A DNA stretch of 64,000 bases from Sympetrum striolatum (GCA_947579665.1 OX388351.1:1984001-2048000), one strand, 5' to 3'. Positions 29,546 through 40,715 are shown, counted from the stretch's first letter. Program-made: numbers and translations. Notes: a model not told the origin generated them from the sequence alone.

Positions 29546-30859
29546 ATATATTACCGGCATAGGCTTCTGTTTTCAATAAATATGGAGAAAGTCATGTGTT
29601 GGCCACATCAGATTTTTTATCTTAAAAACACTTTATCCCTTTAAAAAATTTGAAATTTCCTCAAATTTTGAGAATATGTGTTTAATTGAACAATTATATG
29701 ACACGTTTAATTTTTGTTGGTACAAATTATTACAGAAAAATATGCCATTATAATTTTATCTTGCTTATTGCATTTGTACTTCAACGAAGAAACTCCACTC
29801 TAATAAAATGTATAAATTTTATACATATAATTCTCATATTTTCAAGCTCAATTTTTTGGAAGGGAAACATAATAAATATTAAGTGTTCGATTTTTTATTT
29901 ATCACGAATTTAATTGTTACAAAAAACAGGTTAACAATGTAACAGGTGTGCATTGTAAAATTAATAAGTTCTAAATACTTTTCCCATAACTCCCGATGGC
30001 TCTATTACCTTAATTGGAACGCGTACTCCATATTTAATTACGTAAAACGTGGGTATTTCCACATTATTGCAATGGCAATTTCTCATACAATCTGATATAT
30101 TTCCCCACAACAATAAAACTCCAAATGTGCCCCTGGTTGCGAACTTGCTCCTTTATTTGGAAACATAATTAATGAATTTCCCTCGAGAGAGAAGATCAAA
30201 AGGCTAGAGAAAAATGAGTTTTTACTGAGAACAGAAAAAGTAAGTTGAGACGATAAGGAAACAAATAAGCAAACATTATGAGAACGAAAGAGTTTAGATT
30301 GACGAAATAAGATGAGCGTCAGGAAAAGAATTGGTCGTCTATTTAGTGAGACAACATATAGTTGAAGATAACGAGGGATGGAGTGACATACCTCAAGGTA
30401 GAGGAAGAAAAAGAGAGAATAGTCATAAATCGTGACTAGAACTGAATAATAAAGAAATGTTTGTTAGATAAAATGCTACTGATGACGTATATGCTACTGA
30501 TCATGGTTTAATGGTTGTTGAAAACGAATATAACGCCCATATACAGAAATTAATTCATATGACAAACCTTGCTCAATCCTCGGCTTCCTATCTTTTAATC
30601 TGACACGTACGGAGTATTTAATTTTCGAATCATTATTAATCTAAGATTAACATGTTGTACTTTAAAGCAGTTAAAAGGAATTGTATTGGTAATATTATTA
30701 CAGGTTAGTATTAATGTTATTCCATGAGTTAACCCAAACAGAGAAACACATTCTCTTTCGTATATTCTGAAAGTTTATGGGCTAATGTAACAGTATTACC
30801 TTGAAAGAAATTTCAACGAACAGCACTGTTAAACTAATAAATTATTCATTCAAGGTTTG
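29546..30859. other. AT-rich stretch, nothing recognised
   Basis: Purine-rich between 30180 and 30440. The short frames at 29420-29913 are low in complexity. No gene was recognised. Confidence 0.4.
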
Positions 30860-30882
30860 GGTATTACACGAATAACACTGAT

Positions 30883-32765
30883 AATTACAGAAGTTTGAGA
30901 AACAAAACTGTGAATGCAGTAAGGAAGGCAAAAAATAATTACTCTATTAATACAATTTTCAAAATTAAAGACAGTAAAACTCTTTGGAATGTAGTAAATA
31001 ATATCACTGGTAGAAAAACAAATAATGCTAATGATGATGATAAGATTGCAAAGCTAAATAGTAACTTAAATGAGCATAATATATGTAAGAGCTTCCTTCA
31101 TAATTTTCCGTAGAAATTGAAAATATTAAAATTAAATGTCCTGATAAATTGAATAAAGACACCACTGCTTCAGTTCAGTATTCCATGTTTTTACCTGAAC
31201 CAAATATGGATATGATTTTAACAATAATTAAAAAACTGAATAATAAAGGCCCAGGATTGGATGGAATAAGAATAAGAGATCTCAAAGCTAACGCATTAGT
31301 GTTACTTCCTGTCATAACTGCCTTAATCACCAGTAGTATAAGACAATCTATTGTTCCTAATGACTTAAAGAAAGCATTGGTAAGACCAATACACAAGGAA
31401 GGATCTTATACTGACTTTAGCAATTATAGACCTATTTCCTTGTTACCTTCTATTAGTGAAATATTAGAAAAATATGTGGTTAACTGTCTAACTGATTATT
31501 CAGAGAAATTTAACGTAATTCCAAAGTACCAATTTGGATTTCGAAAAAGCAAAGGGACAAAAGATGCTCTAGAGACCTTTGCAGATAATATAAATTATAA
31601 CCTTAATATTCATAATGAAATCATTGTTACTTTTATTGATTTTAAGAAAGCCTTTGACACTATAAATCATGGAGAATTACTAAAAATTATGTCTACAATG
31701 GGCATCAGAGGCCAAGTTCTAGACTGGTTTCATAGTTACCTAGTAAACAGAACAATGAGAATTAAATTTAAAAACTACTATGGTGAAGAATCTCTGGTGA
31801 AATATGGTGTACCACAGGGTTCCATCTTAGGTCCTACAATGTTTATAACGTAAATTAATAGTATAATTTCATGTATTAAATATTGTGATATACTACTTTA
31901 TGCTGATGATGTTATACTTATAGCCTCACATAAAGATATCGACAGAGCTACACTGTATATGCAGCATGATTTAAATTGTATATCTAAATGGGCCCATGAT
32001 AAGGATCTGGTTATTAATTTTAAAAAGTCCAAATGTATGCATATTGGTAGTACCTTGAATAAGCTAGAAATTTTAACTTTGAAACTACACAATCATGATT
32101 GTTTACACAGAAATATTAATGATCTTCAATGTAATTGTGAAAATCTGGATCAAGTCCCAGAGTATAAGTATTTAGGAGTGGTTATTGACCAAAATTTTAA
32201 ATTCAAGGCACATATTGATAAAGTATTTAATAAGTTGAGGAGAGTTTCATATCAATTATACCATGTTAGTTATAGAGTGCCTGTCAATGTGTTGAAAATG
32301 TTATATGTTGCTTTTGTTGAGTCTATTATTAGGTATGGCTTAACTGTGTGGGGACTTGCTCGCAAGACTCACAAGAGAAAACTGTATTTAATGCAAAATA
32401 GAATAGTTAAATTAATATATAGAAATGTAAAAACCAGAGGTAATTCAAATGCAATTGTTTCTTTTGATGTAAAAACCATGTATATGTCTCTGGAATTACT
32501 TCCCATAGATGATTTACTGCAATACTTGCTTGTTGTGGGTAACTATTACAATTTCAAGTTAAAATCACAGAAAATTAAATCTCACAATATGGAAACAAGG
32601 AAAAAGTTTAATCTTGAAGTAGCAAGATTTTATAATCAATATGGTGCAAATAGATTAAATGTTGTAGTTCCAAAAATTTTTAATAATCTGCCTGACTATA
32701 TGCATGGGATAAAAAATATTTCTGAAGTGAAAAGGAATATGAAGCAACTAGTTTACAATAAATAG
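30883..32765 (+). pseudogene. CR1/Jockey-like ORF2 reverse transcriptase, one frameshift and one stop
   Basis: The pre-RT segment (YRSLRNKTVNAVRKAKNNY...) runs to about 31105, where a one-base frameshift in the 'aattttcc' run shifts the frame. The reading then continues (GTA GAA ATT, 31110 on) through GPGLDGI, NYRPISLLPSISEILEKY, PKYQFGFRKSKGTKDAL, TFIDFKKAFDTINHGEL, YGVPQGSILGPTMFI (to 31850). An in-frame TAA at 31851-31853 sits where the family has F(I/L)-Y-INS, so a single substitution explains it. The same frame resumes with YADD at 31899-31910, NFKKSKCMHIG, EYKYLGVVIDQNFKFKAHID, the thumb and the C-terminal block (KKFNLEVARFYNQYG). Only two lesions in about 630 codons suggest a relatively recent insertion. 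It encodes no functional enzyme now. Confidence 0.88.
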
Positions 32766-32791
32766 GTGAACACATTTATACATTTGGAGTA

Positions 32792-32822
32792 CCCCCTGAT
32801 GAGCTAGAATTAGCTCAGGGGG
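32792..32822 (+). other. 3' UTR hairpin of the LINE
   Basis: CCCCCTGA pairs with TCAGGGGG. Inside it, after a 3-nt bulge, GCTA-GAAT-TAGC forms a second stem. The hairpin lies 27 bp after the stop codon. 3' structures of LINE RNAs are often what the reverse transcriptase recognises. Whether this one is so used is inference. Confidence 0.6.
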
Positions 32823-32975
32823 ACTTGAATGTACCAATACATTGTTTTATTTTATTTGTTTTTTTGTAACCCATTTATCGGCAGTTTCGGTATTGGATTA
32901 TAATTTTATTTACTTTGTAATACTTGATTTTCAATGTATTTATGTAAATGTATGTCAATAAAAAAATGAATTAAT

Positions 32976-35234
32976 ACAGGATAGTTGTTTCTCATTAGCT
33001 TATTTGTAGAATTAATAATCAAGTACATTAATTTCTCAAAGAAGATTTGTGGGTTTTATCCTCGAAGTCTATGATGCTGTGTTGGTGAAATGAGTGTATT
33101 CAGCAAATGGGGATTCCATACAAAGCAGTGATTCACGCAAGAGAAGCTTCCCTTCAGTTGTGCGCTCATAACTGCCAATCCATTGAACAATATGGGATAA
33201 GGCTATTCACCTTGGATGGGAAATCCTCAAAATGAAACAACAAAACTCTGGCCGATGGAAAGGGTTATTTTGCACGCTGCCTCGACATCCCTCAGCACTC
33301 AATTCCCGTTTCTCCACCTGCGATCGCCGCAAGCAACATGACCGTCCGAGGTACAAACAACAGCTCAAAGTGACCTCTTTCGTCGACAGAGCGAAGCATT
33401 GTCGCCTGGTTTCGGAGCCTTATATTGCTTTCGGAGTTTAAAAGCCGAAGTTGCGGGCAGCCGTTTGGAAAGTCCAGCGGCCAATTCTAAGGAGTCTTTT
33501 CCACATCCTCTGAAGATGGAAACTTAGCCGCCGCCATTGTATATTGGGAAAATCAAGAGGCGTGTTTATTTTGTAGCTACGGAATTTACCTTCCCGTTTC
33601 TCAAAATTGACTGCTGGACTTTCCACGTGACTACCTGCAACTACGGTTTTCTCATCTCATATCTTCTAACGTACTCGTTTTCATTAAATATCTTGAAGAC
33701 AGAAAGTAATGAGAAAAAAGGCTGTCATAGCTTTAACTAATATCTTTCACTTACGAGCCGATTTCTCCTACCAATCGAACTAACTTGGCCAGTAGAACCT
33801 CCCCTGTATTCTCAGGGCATTGAATGGACATTGTGCGTTGTGGAAGATCCATAAAAGATGGCGCCATTCCTTCAAACCCGTGGGATATCTATGATGCCAT
33901 AATTTGTTAACAATCACCCTTTTAACAATATTTGAGTGATAACACAGGCCGACAAGTTTTTTGTAACAATGACTTCGTGACTTGTTTCTTGATTTATTTT
34001 TTTCAGCATTTTCAGATTTAAATTCAGCAGTTTATACGAAAATTATCCACCACGAACAGTTTTTGAGAATTTAGCATAAACATTAAATAAACAAAGTTAT
34101 TTCTTCGTTAATTTTAATCTTTCCTTTTTGGTTGGAAACTCTCTAAATGTGTATCTGAAATGTGTAGCAGTTCATTAATTCACTATATTTACACTTAATT
34201 TATGTTTCTAAGCCGAATTCGAAGAATAACAAAATGGCGAGTTGACAAGGTATCCTAAAAAGTGTGGATTTCGGTGCCCGCTAGCTCACTAAAACGCTCT
34301 TTTCTCAGAGAGAGTTTTAAACTTATAGGATATCGTGTATGCTCATCTTATAGCTCTTAAAAATACCTTAATTCTAGAGCACAATTTTATTCCGTTAAAT
34401 TAGACCTTGTCAATTTTAGGCAGATTACGGTTCTACGCCTCCGAGAGAAATGCCTCTGATCCGTCAATGGGTTCCCATTGCCAGCTGAAAACGCTTAATT
34501 AATTATACATTTCGTAAGGGAAGACTCATCAACGCACAAACGGAAGAAATTTGGCAGAAAAGAGATTCAGGAACTATTTTAGCAAACTTTTTGAATTTGT
34601 TTGACTATGTTCAAGGCTATGTTTGATGCTAATTTATACTTCTTATAGAAACTATACATAACATTTCAATATTACTTCCATTTCATATTAATAGTGTCTT
34701 TTTACTTCGTATAACATTTATGAAATGAGAAAAAATACTCATTTACCGTTCTTTCTTATAATCATGGGAAAGAACGGTATTGGAAAACACATGTGGAATT
34801 ACAGTTAAGAAAAAAGGTGAAAGTCACCATAAAAAACAATTCGTACGTTTTTGTACTTTTTCGAATTCATACTCGTAATTACCAATCCAAAATTAGTTAA
34901 GAACACCTATTACCATCCATGTTACCGAAAAAAGTTAAAATTTGTCGGCCTGTGTTATTATCATGTGCATTGGTTGACTGATCTCATATGGTATAACTTT
35001 TTTCTTGCAAGTTCTATTTCTACTGCCAAATGGAGATTTTCTGAGAGGTTTCTCTGCCTTCTAAGGCAATTTTCAGGGAGATCAGTGTTCCTTTCACTAC
35101 AGGTAACCAATCTCTTTGAAATTTTATATATTTCTGGCTACGCTCATTACGTAAATTGTATTTCTAAATTGTAACCACTGCCACCAGGTCGTGCTCCTTC
35201 TAGGTACATACTTAATAAAAATCTCTTCATCAAA
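32976..35234. other. Unannotated stretch
   Basis: A patch at about 33230-33560 is richer in GC and CpG but its frames are short and unrecognised. The remainder is AT-rich. Confidence 0.4.
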
Positions 35235-35310
35235 TCATGGAGGGTTAAAGTAACTGCCCGACAAGCGAGAGATCTGGGCTCGAATCCCAAACATGTCAAA
35301 ATCTTCTCTT
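35235..35310 (+). mobile_element. tRNA-like SINE remnant (weak)
   Basis: 'ggagggttaaagtaac' (A-box-like) is followed by a fair box B, 'gggctcgaatccc', about 35 bases later, then AT-rich tail sequence. No cloverleaf closes. Confidence 0.35.
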
Positions 35311-35505
35311 ACATTTAGAACATGAAAGGAGTCTTTTGTAATTGGTTATTTATCTTTCATATTCCCAGTCCACATGGCAACTTGTCTCCCAAAGAAAATT
35401 GGTAGAGACATTCTGTCGCTAATTCCAACTTTTCACAGTTTCCTAATAAACGTGCTATTCGTCGTTCCGAGAAATCTCTTAACATCTTCGCCACCCAAAA
35501 ATTGG
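35311..35505. other. AT-rich stretch, nothing recognised
   Basis: A short stretch between the SINE remnant and the CpG-rich patch. Confidence 0.35.
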
Positions 35506-35660
35506 CATCGCGGATATCACCGAAGGTGATATCGTTTTCCCGTTAGTGAACTTTCCCCGTTATCGACATATGTTCTCGCCGCGGCCGTTTCGCCGTGCGC
35601 GGGAATCGATTCCTTATAACTGCGTGCCCGCGACAATTCGAACATTTCCGCGGAAGCAGC
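35506..35660. promoter_or_regulatory. CpG-rich patch with a perfect hairpin (candidate regulatory element)
   Basis: In an otherwise AT-rich window this segment of about 150 bp holds many CpGs ('tcgccgcggccgtttcgccg', 'gcgcgggaatcgattcc', 'ttccgcggaa'). At 35513-35533 a perfect 9-bp stem GATATCACC-GAA-GGTGATATC occurs. Sense and antisense open frames overlap it, so neither is compelling as a gene. A regulatory island or an unmethylated promoter remnant is possible but unproven. Confidence 0.3.
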
Positions 35661-36275
35661 GAAAATTGGACCTTTCGAAGAAAGTGGTTGTTTTTCATTT
35701 TTGCAACGGAATAGAACTGAAATCTTGACGTTTAAAAAAGGATGGAGGATTAAAGTGGAAATATCCAGCGAAAGAAGAGCAGTATTGGGAGGGATAAACG
35801 TTTTTCCCAAAGGACTTTCCTAACTTACAGATTGATATGTTCGGAATTTTTCAATTTTTATTGATGGTGAGTTAATTTTAGGATAGTGAAAATATAAATA
35901 CTCATAAAATTAGCAGAAAAAGACCGATTTCTTCCCATGCAGGTAGAGAGTAAGAAAATATAGATGCAAATACAATTTCTATGGTAAATAAAATGAATGA
36001 ATGGATGAAGAGTAGCTTTCTTGAAAGGAGGAGACCCTTTTACCCTCTATATTTTCCCTTGAATTCTTCCCTCAGTTACTCAATTACTTTCTTTAACATG
36101 AAAATGAGAACATTGTAAATATCGGAAGCAATAACAGCGAAAGACAATGAATGAAATTTAGAGCAGTATTCAACTTCAAAATAAAAATAGAGAGACAATT
36201 TTTATTTCATATCAACTGCAGGTGAGGAATTTTTAATTTGTACACTTCTTTTCTTTTGTGAGCTTAAATCGAATA
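35661..36275. other. AT-rich stretch, nothing recognised
   Basis: No repeats or frames were noticed up to the duplicated 39-mer. Confidence 0.4.
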
Positions 36276-36314
36276 TCTATTATATATAGATGCTTCTCCG
36301 GATTCATTCATGTA
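36276..36314 (+). repeat. 39-bp direct repeat, left copy
   Basis: An exact 39-bp sequence starting 'tctattatatatagatgctt' occurs here and at 37593-37631. It lies just before the Helitron-like 5' end; the right copy follows directly on its CTAG 3' end. Confidence 0.9.
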
Positions 36315-36317
36315 TCA

Positions 36318-37592
36318 TCTATATATATAAAGCAGAAATTCTGTGGGTTTGTTTGTGTGTTTGTTGGTTCGTGTGTTTGTGGGTTTGTTTGTCTTGGATT
36401 GGAGTCCACACCGTTTGCCCGATTTGTCTCAAACTTTGCATACGTATCCTCTGATATCAGGAAGGAAGTACTGTCATAAGTTAATTGTATAATTTTACGG
36501 GGTTCGAACCAAGATCGCTCAGATAGCTTTCCATAAGGAATACACGTAAGCTTCACTTTTATCGGTTGCAGGCTTTATTTCTCCTGAAGAATTAAATTAG
36601 AAGGAATAGTCATACAGAGTCGAAACAAACACCGAAAGAAAGAAAATTGAATAAAGATTCTTATTTTGGTCATGAAATCTTACTTTCGATTAGAATTTGC
36701 GAGAATATTGGTAAAATATACAAAAAGTTTGTGAAAATTCCAGGCTATAAACAACTCATCCCCCTGACGACCAATTCCATTGTTGAATCCGAGCTCATGT
36801 TTTATCCCGTAAAAATACTCGTGGACTTTAGACTCATAAAGCTGCTGATTGAGGAGGGAGATATGAATGCATACATAATATGCATGCATATTGCATGAAT
36901 AACGAGAAATTTTCTGTAAGAAGGTAACCAGCAATTGCAGGTACGTGATTACAGTCAGATTACCAGCTCATGGATGAGGGAAGTTAGATGTCTTGTATGA
37001 TATAAAGCAAAAATTCTGTGGGTTTGTACGTTTGTTTGTATGTTGTGTGTCTTCTATTTTAGTACAAGCCGTTTGCCAGATTCGCGTCAAACTTTCGGTA
37101 CGTGTTTTCTGGGACCAGGAAGAACTTACTGTCTCAATTCTATTCGATAATTTTGCTGGGTTTGAACCAAGATCGCTCAGATGGGTTTCCATAAAGAATA
37201 AATCTAATCTTCACTTTAATCGTTAGCAGACTATATTTCTTTTGAAGAATTAAAATAGAAAAATAGTCGTGCAGAGTCGAGACGAGAAGCAAAAGAACGG
37301 AAATTAAATTTCTAATTTTGATCGTGGAATATTGTTTCCGAATCAAAATTTCGAGAATTTCGACAAAATACGCGTGAATTTTCCAAAATTATTGAGGTTG
37401 TAAACAAAATTGTTGAGGTTATCCTCCTGACGATCAATGCGAATCTTGAGCCGAGCTCATGAATTTTCCTGTATAGTAAGAATGGGATTTTAGTTGTGTA
37501 TACGAAAGGGTATTTACTCATTTTATGACCGGTAACTTGAATTTAATCTACTTCCATATTCCCCGTTGAGAATCAACGGGCGCTTCAGCTAG
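36318..37592 (+). mobile_element. Helitron-like non-autonomous element, two-unit
   Basis: The start 'tctatatatataaagcagaa' followed by GTTTG repeats is a familiar Helitron 5' end. The 3' end has the hairpin CCCCGTTGA-GAA-TCAACGGG (37562-37580) and then CGCTTCAGCTAG, with T following at 37593. A terminal hairpin followed by CTAG-T is the Helitron 3' signature. Internally the unit occurs twice (36318-36880 and 36995-37592). Shared landmarks are 'ttctgtgggtttgt', 'gaaccaagatcgctcagat', 'gaagaattaaa', 'atagtc.t.cagagtcga', 'cctgacga' and 'gagctcatg'. No Rep/helicase is encoded. Confidence 0.72.
36995..37560 (+). repeat. Second internal unit of the Helitron-like dimer
   Basis: This is a direct repeat of 36330-36810 at about 75-80% identity by eye, offset by about 670 bp. 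A third, single unit lies at 62870-63345. The dimer could have arisen by read-through rolling-circle replication or by insertion of one unit beside another. Confidence 0.75.
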
Positions 37593-37631
37593 TCTATTAT
37601 ATATAGATGCTTCTCCGGATTCATTCATGTA
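37593..37631 (+). repeat. 39-bp direct repeat, right copy
   Basis: This exact copy of 36276-36314 begins TC directly after the CTAG end. TC is the canonical first dinucleotide of Helitrons. It runs into a short GATA tract (37635-37651). Confidence 0.9.
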
Positions 37632-37652
37632 ACTAGATAGATAGATAGATAG
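37632..37652 (+). repeat. (GATA)n microsatellite
   Basis: About four to five tandem TAGA/GATA units lie between the 39-bp repeat and the box-B-like array. Confidence 0.85.
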
Positions 37653-37679
37653 GGAGGGAGGATACAAATTCACAGCCTA

Positions 37680-39600
37680 AACCACAAGCGTGATTGAGTT
37701 GAAATTTTTACGACGTATTGCCCATAACGTGAAACCCCCAGGAAAAAGGCGACTTCGATCCTGATTGTCATGGGTTTGATTCCAGAAGGCCCCAAAATCC
37801 CGATTTTCTCCATAAGGATACATGGTGGGGATTTTCGAAAATTTTTTGAGGCACTTCCCGGAAACGTAGGGAGTTGAAATTCGAGGTATCGCTAGAAACT
37901 GTGCATATCCAACGAAAACCATTAAGAAATCATCCAAGATTATCCTTGGTTCGATGCTAGGTTGGGGCAAAAATCGCCCGCTTAAAATGAATTGTTGCGA
38001 TTTTTAAGATTTTAGTTTTGGACCCTTTCCCGACGGCATGAAAACTTGAAATTCGGCATGAGGTTAGATATTATAAATATATTTCATTATCAAATTTTAC
38101 GTATTCGGTGATGGTCCTTGGTTCGATCCCAGAGGCCCATTTACACTCCTCAATGCATTTCTTACGGAGATAACGGAAGCAAATTTTAGGTACTTCTCGG
38201 CAAGATATTGTCTTCAAACTATGCATGAAATAAGACCAAGTCCTAACAAGTCATACTGTGCATTCTCAGCTGCCAATAGGTCCTGGTTTCGACACCAGGC
38301 GTCTCTACAATTAGTAACTGGTCCGATTTTTTAGAATTATTTTGAACCCTTTCCCAATAATATTAAAAGTTGAAATTCGGCATATAGATAGGGACCATTA
38401 ATACATTTCAAAAATATGTGTTAAATTTCCTTGATCGTCCTTGGTTCGAACCCAGAGAGCCATTACATTCCTGAAAAGTAGAACGTCGTTTGATGCAGTT
38501 GCAGCCAATATTTCTGCTTGAATTTTCACACATAGTTTAAAATGGCAATCTTGCGTTGTATTGCGTAGAAACTATTACCAAAAAGACCCGGGTTCGATGC
38601 TAGACGATTAAATTACAGCGTATTTTAAGAATATTTTGAATCCTTTTTTTTTATTTGAGAATTTTCCCGATATGATGCAGATATGAAATTGGTGTTGTCG
38701 TAAAATTCGTTTCCGTTATCTCCATAAGAAATGCATTGAGGAATGTAAATGGCTCTCTGGAATCGAACCAAGGTCAATCAGCGGAACGTTCAACATTGTT
38801 AATAAAAGATATTTATGAAGTTTACCTACATGCCGAGTTTCAAGTTTCTATCTTATCCGGAAATGATTTTTTTTTTAATCCTATAAATCGCAATGTAAAT
38901 TAAACGGGAGAATATTTGCCCTGACCTTGCTTATATGGAAGATGTATATTAAGCATAGGTTTTTGAAAAAAATGTAGATAAGACCGTACTGTTCCTGGGT
39001 TCGATGCCGGGGCACATAACAATTTCTCTCATAAGGAATATAAGGGAAAAGGACGTCGTTTGAGGCAGTTGATGCTAATATTTATGCTTGAATTTTCATA
39101 CATAGTTATAGATTGTGATTTTCTATTGCGTTGCATAGGAAGTATCACCAGAAAGACCCGGGTTCGATGCCGGGCGGTAAATATGTCTCCTATTTAAAAC
39201 ACATTGAGGTAGTTTTCATTATTTTTTTTGATGCACTTATCGAATAGATAGGAAGTTCTTGCTTTGCTAGAAGATGTATATTAAGGCTCGATTTAAGAAA
39301 AAATATTAGATAAGACCATGCTGTTACTGGGTTCGATGCCAGAGCACATTATAATTTCTCACACAAGGAATATAAGGGAAAAGTAGGACGTCGTTTGAGG
39401 CAGTTGCACCCAATATGTTTGCTTGAATTATCACATAAAGTTAAACATGGTGATCTTCTGTTGTTCTGCATAGTAAGTTCACCACGAAGACTCGGGTTCG
39501 ATGCCAGACGATTATATTGCAGCGAATTTTAAGAATATTTTCAATCCTATTTTTTTCTTTTGAGGACCGTCCCAATATGATGCCGATATGAAATTTTATG
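37680..39600 (+). repeat. Satellite-like array with a recurrent tRNA box-B-like motif
   Basis: A motif of the form GGTTCGAnnCC(A/C)(G/A)G begins at 37773, 37948, 38120, 38285, 38443, 38591, 38998, 39161, 39330 and 39495. Spacings are 175, 172, 165, 158, 148, (407), 163, 169 and 165 bp. An inverted copy lies at 38759-38769. Around the motifs longer homologies recur: the 'acgtcgttt.a.gcagttg' block at about 38486, 39052 and 39388 gives a two-motif unit of about 330 bp in the right half. Conserved context includes 'ccttggttcga', 'gagagccattacattcct' and 'cccgggttcgatgc'. No A box accompanies the motifs. No open frame longer than about 100 codons is present. Confidence 0.7.
38030..38180 (+). repeat. 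Inverted repeat arm inside the array (partner 38695-38870)
   Basis: The segment from 'aacttgaaattcggcatg' through 'ccttggttcgatcccagagg', 'tcctcaatgcatttctta' and 'ggagataac' reappears reverse-complemented at 38695-38870. The foldback is about 150 bp with a 520-bp loop, and it explains the single inverted box-B-like motif at 38759. Confidence 0.7.
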
Positions 39601-40604
39601 TTGTCGATCTGCTTGCAGTATGCAAGCTACATTTTACTCGTACTCTAGTAACACTCCATATCAGGTAAAAGTCACTACCTATTTTCTACGGGAGAAAGTA
39701 AAAACGTTTCGTCGTATCTCCAATAAAAGTCGACTTTCAATTCTTATGTGTCTTAACAAGAGTGCAGAGAAGTCAGTCAAAGTGTAGCCACGCTATCCTG
39801 TAAACAATTCCATAGAAAACAGTAAGATCTTAAGATACGTTTATGTTACACATTTTCCACAAGTTTTTGTTACTATCGGAGGTTTTACCAAGTTAAGTCT
39901 AACTGGTCCTTACTCAACTTATTTGACTATGACTTATTTTCAATGTTCGTTTTACTAACTAAAATTTTGAGCTTGATGAGACATAAAATTTCGCCTATAG
40001 AACAATGTATCCTCATATTATTGAATGATTTGAACTCAGCCTTAAAAAAGAAGTCTCAACTATTTTTTGGGTAGATATAGTAAATAAAAAATTAGAATTA
40101 ACGGGTAAAGTAAATATACTAAAGAAACATAAGCTGATTTTTTCCCATATTTATAAAATATTTTATTTATGGTAAGTAATATGCAATGACTACTTATTCC
40201 GATAATTTAAAATAATTCGTAGCACTGTAGCTAAAAAATCGATATTGTAGCATTCAAAACATTAATCTGTTCTGCAAGACATATTCACAATCACGAAAAG
40301 CAAAATTTTAATTAACCGCTCCCGAAATTATTTGTTCATTAGCATCGTGCGTGCTTGGTATTAATTCGCTGTTAAAAACTGTCAGGAAACGTAATGCGTG
40401 GGTAATTATTTGGAGAGTTTATTGCACAGAGAGATTGCAGTAAGAAGGCTAGAAAAGTATTGCCAGATATTTGAAAAGTTGAGGAAAATTATGAGCTTAC
40501 TCAGATTCAAAATAATGTGAAATGCCATAAGGTATGTCCTCTGTTGAAGAACAGAATAGGGCAGATACAGAATGGAAATGGAATGGAAGAGATGGAAATA
40601 TAAC
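39601..40604. other. AT-rich stretch, nothing recognised
   Basis: No further box-B motifs after 39505, and no frames or repeats were noticed. Confidence 0.4.
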
Positions 40605-40715
40605 TTAACAAGGAAGAGGATGGGTGAAAGTTTCCTCCCGGAAAGAGGAAGATCCCGGGTTCAATTCCCGGCCTTGTTGGACTTTTTTCCAAGTCCGTTT
40701 CTCCTTGGGAAATAT
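40605..40715 (+). mobile_element. SINE, best copy of the 'gacttttttcaag' family
   Basis: Box B 'gggttcaattcccgg' lies at about 40656-40670, preceded by 'cctcccggaaagaggaagat'. It is followed by 'ccttgttggacttttttcca', 'agtccgtttctccttggg'. The 3' module matches the minus-strand copies at 4321-4405 and 16655-16750. The A-box region ('gaagaggatgggtgaaag') is degenerate. Confidence 0.6.

Larger units (their letters stand above)
30860..32975 (+). mobile_element. CR1/Jockey-like LINE, 5'-truncated, nearly intact ORF2
   Basis: This is about 2.1 kb of LINE on the plus strand. It begins inside ORF2 between the endonuclease and reverse transcriptase domains, and runs through the stop at 32763-32765 to a 3' UTR of about 200 bp. 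The 3' UTR has a strong hairpin (32792-32822), an AATAAA (about 32958) and a short A-rich end. The apurinic endonuclease and ORF1 are missing, as in most LINE copies. No clear target duplication was found. Confidence 0.85.

Noticed and set aside
36308..37192. Frames of 60-80 codons in the Helitron-like units
   Set aside because: They are driven by the GTTTG-rich repeat. No Rep or helicase motif is present, and the frame is not conserved between the units.
37680..39600. CRISPR-like regular spacing
   Set aside because: The recurrent motif is only about 11-15 bp, the units diverge, the spacing is 150-175 bp, one copy is inverted, and there are no cas genes. This is a eukaryotic satellite-like array.
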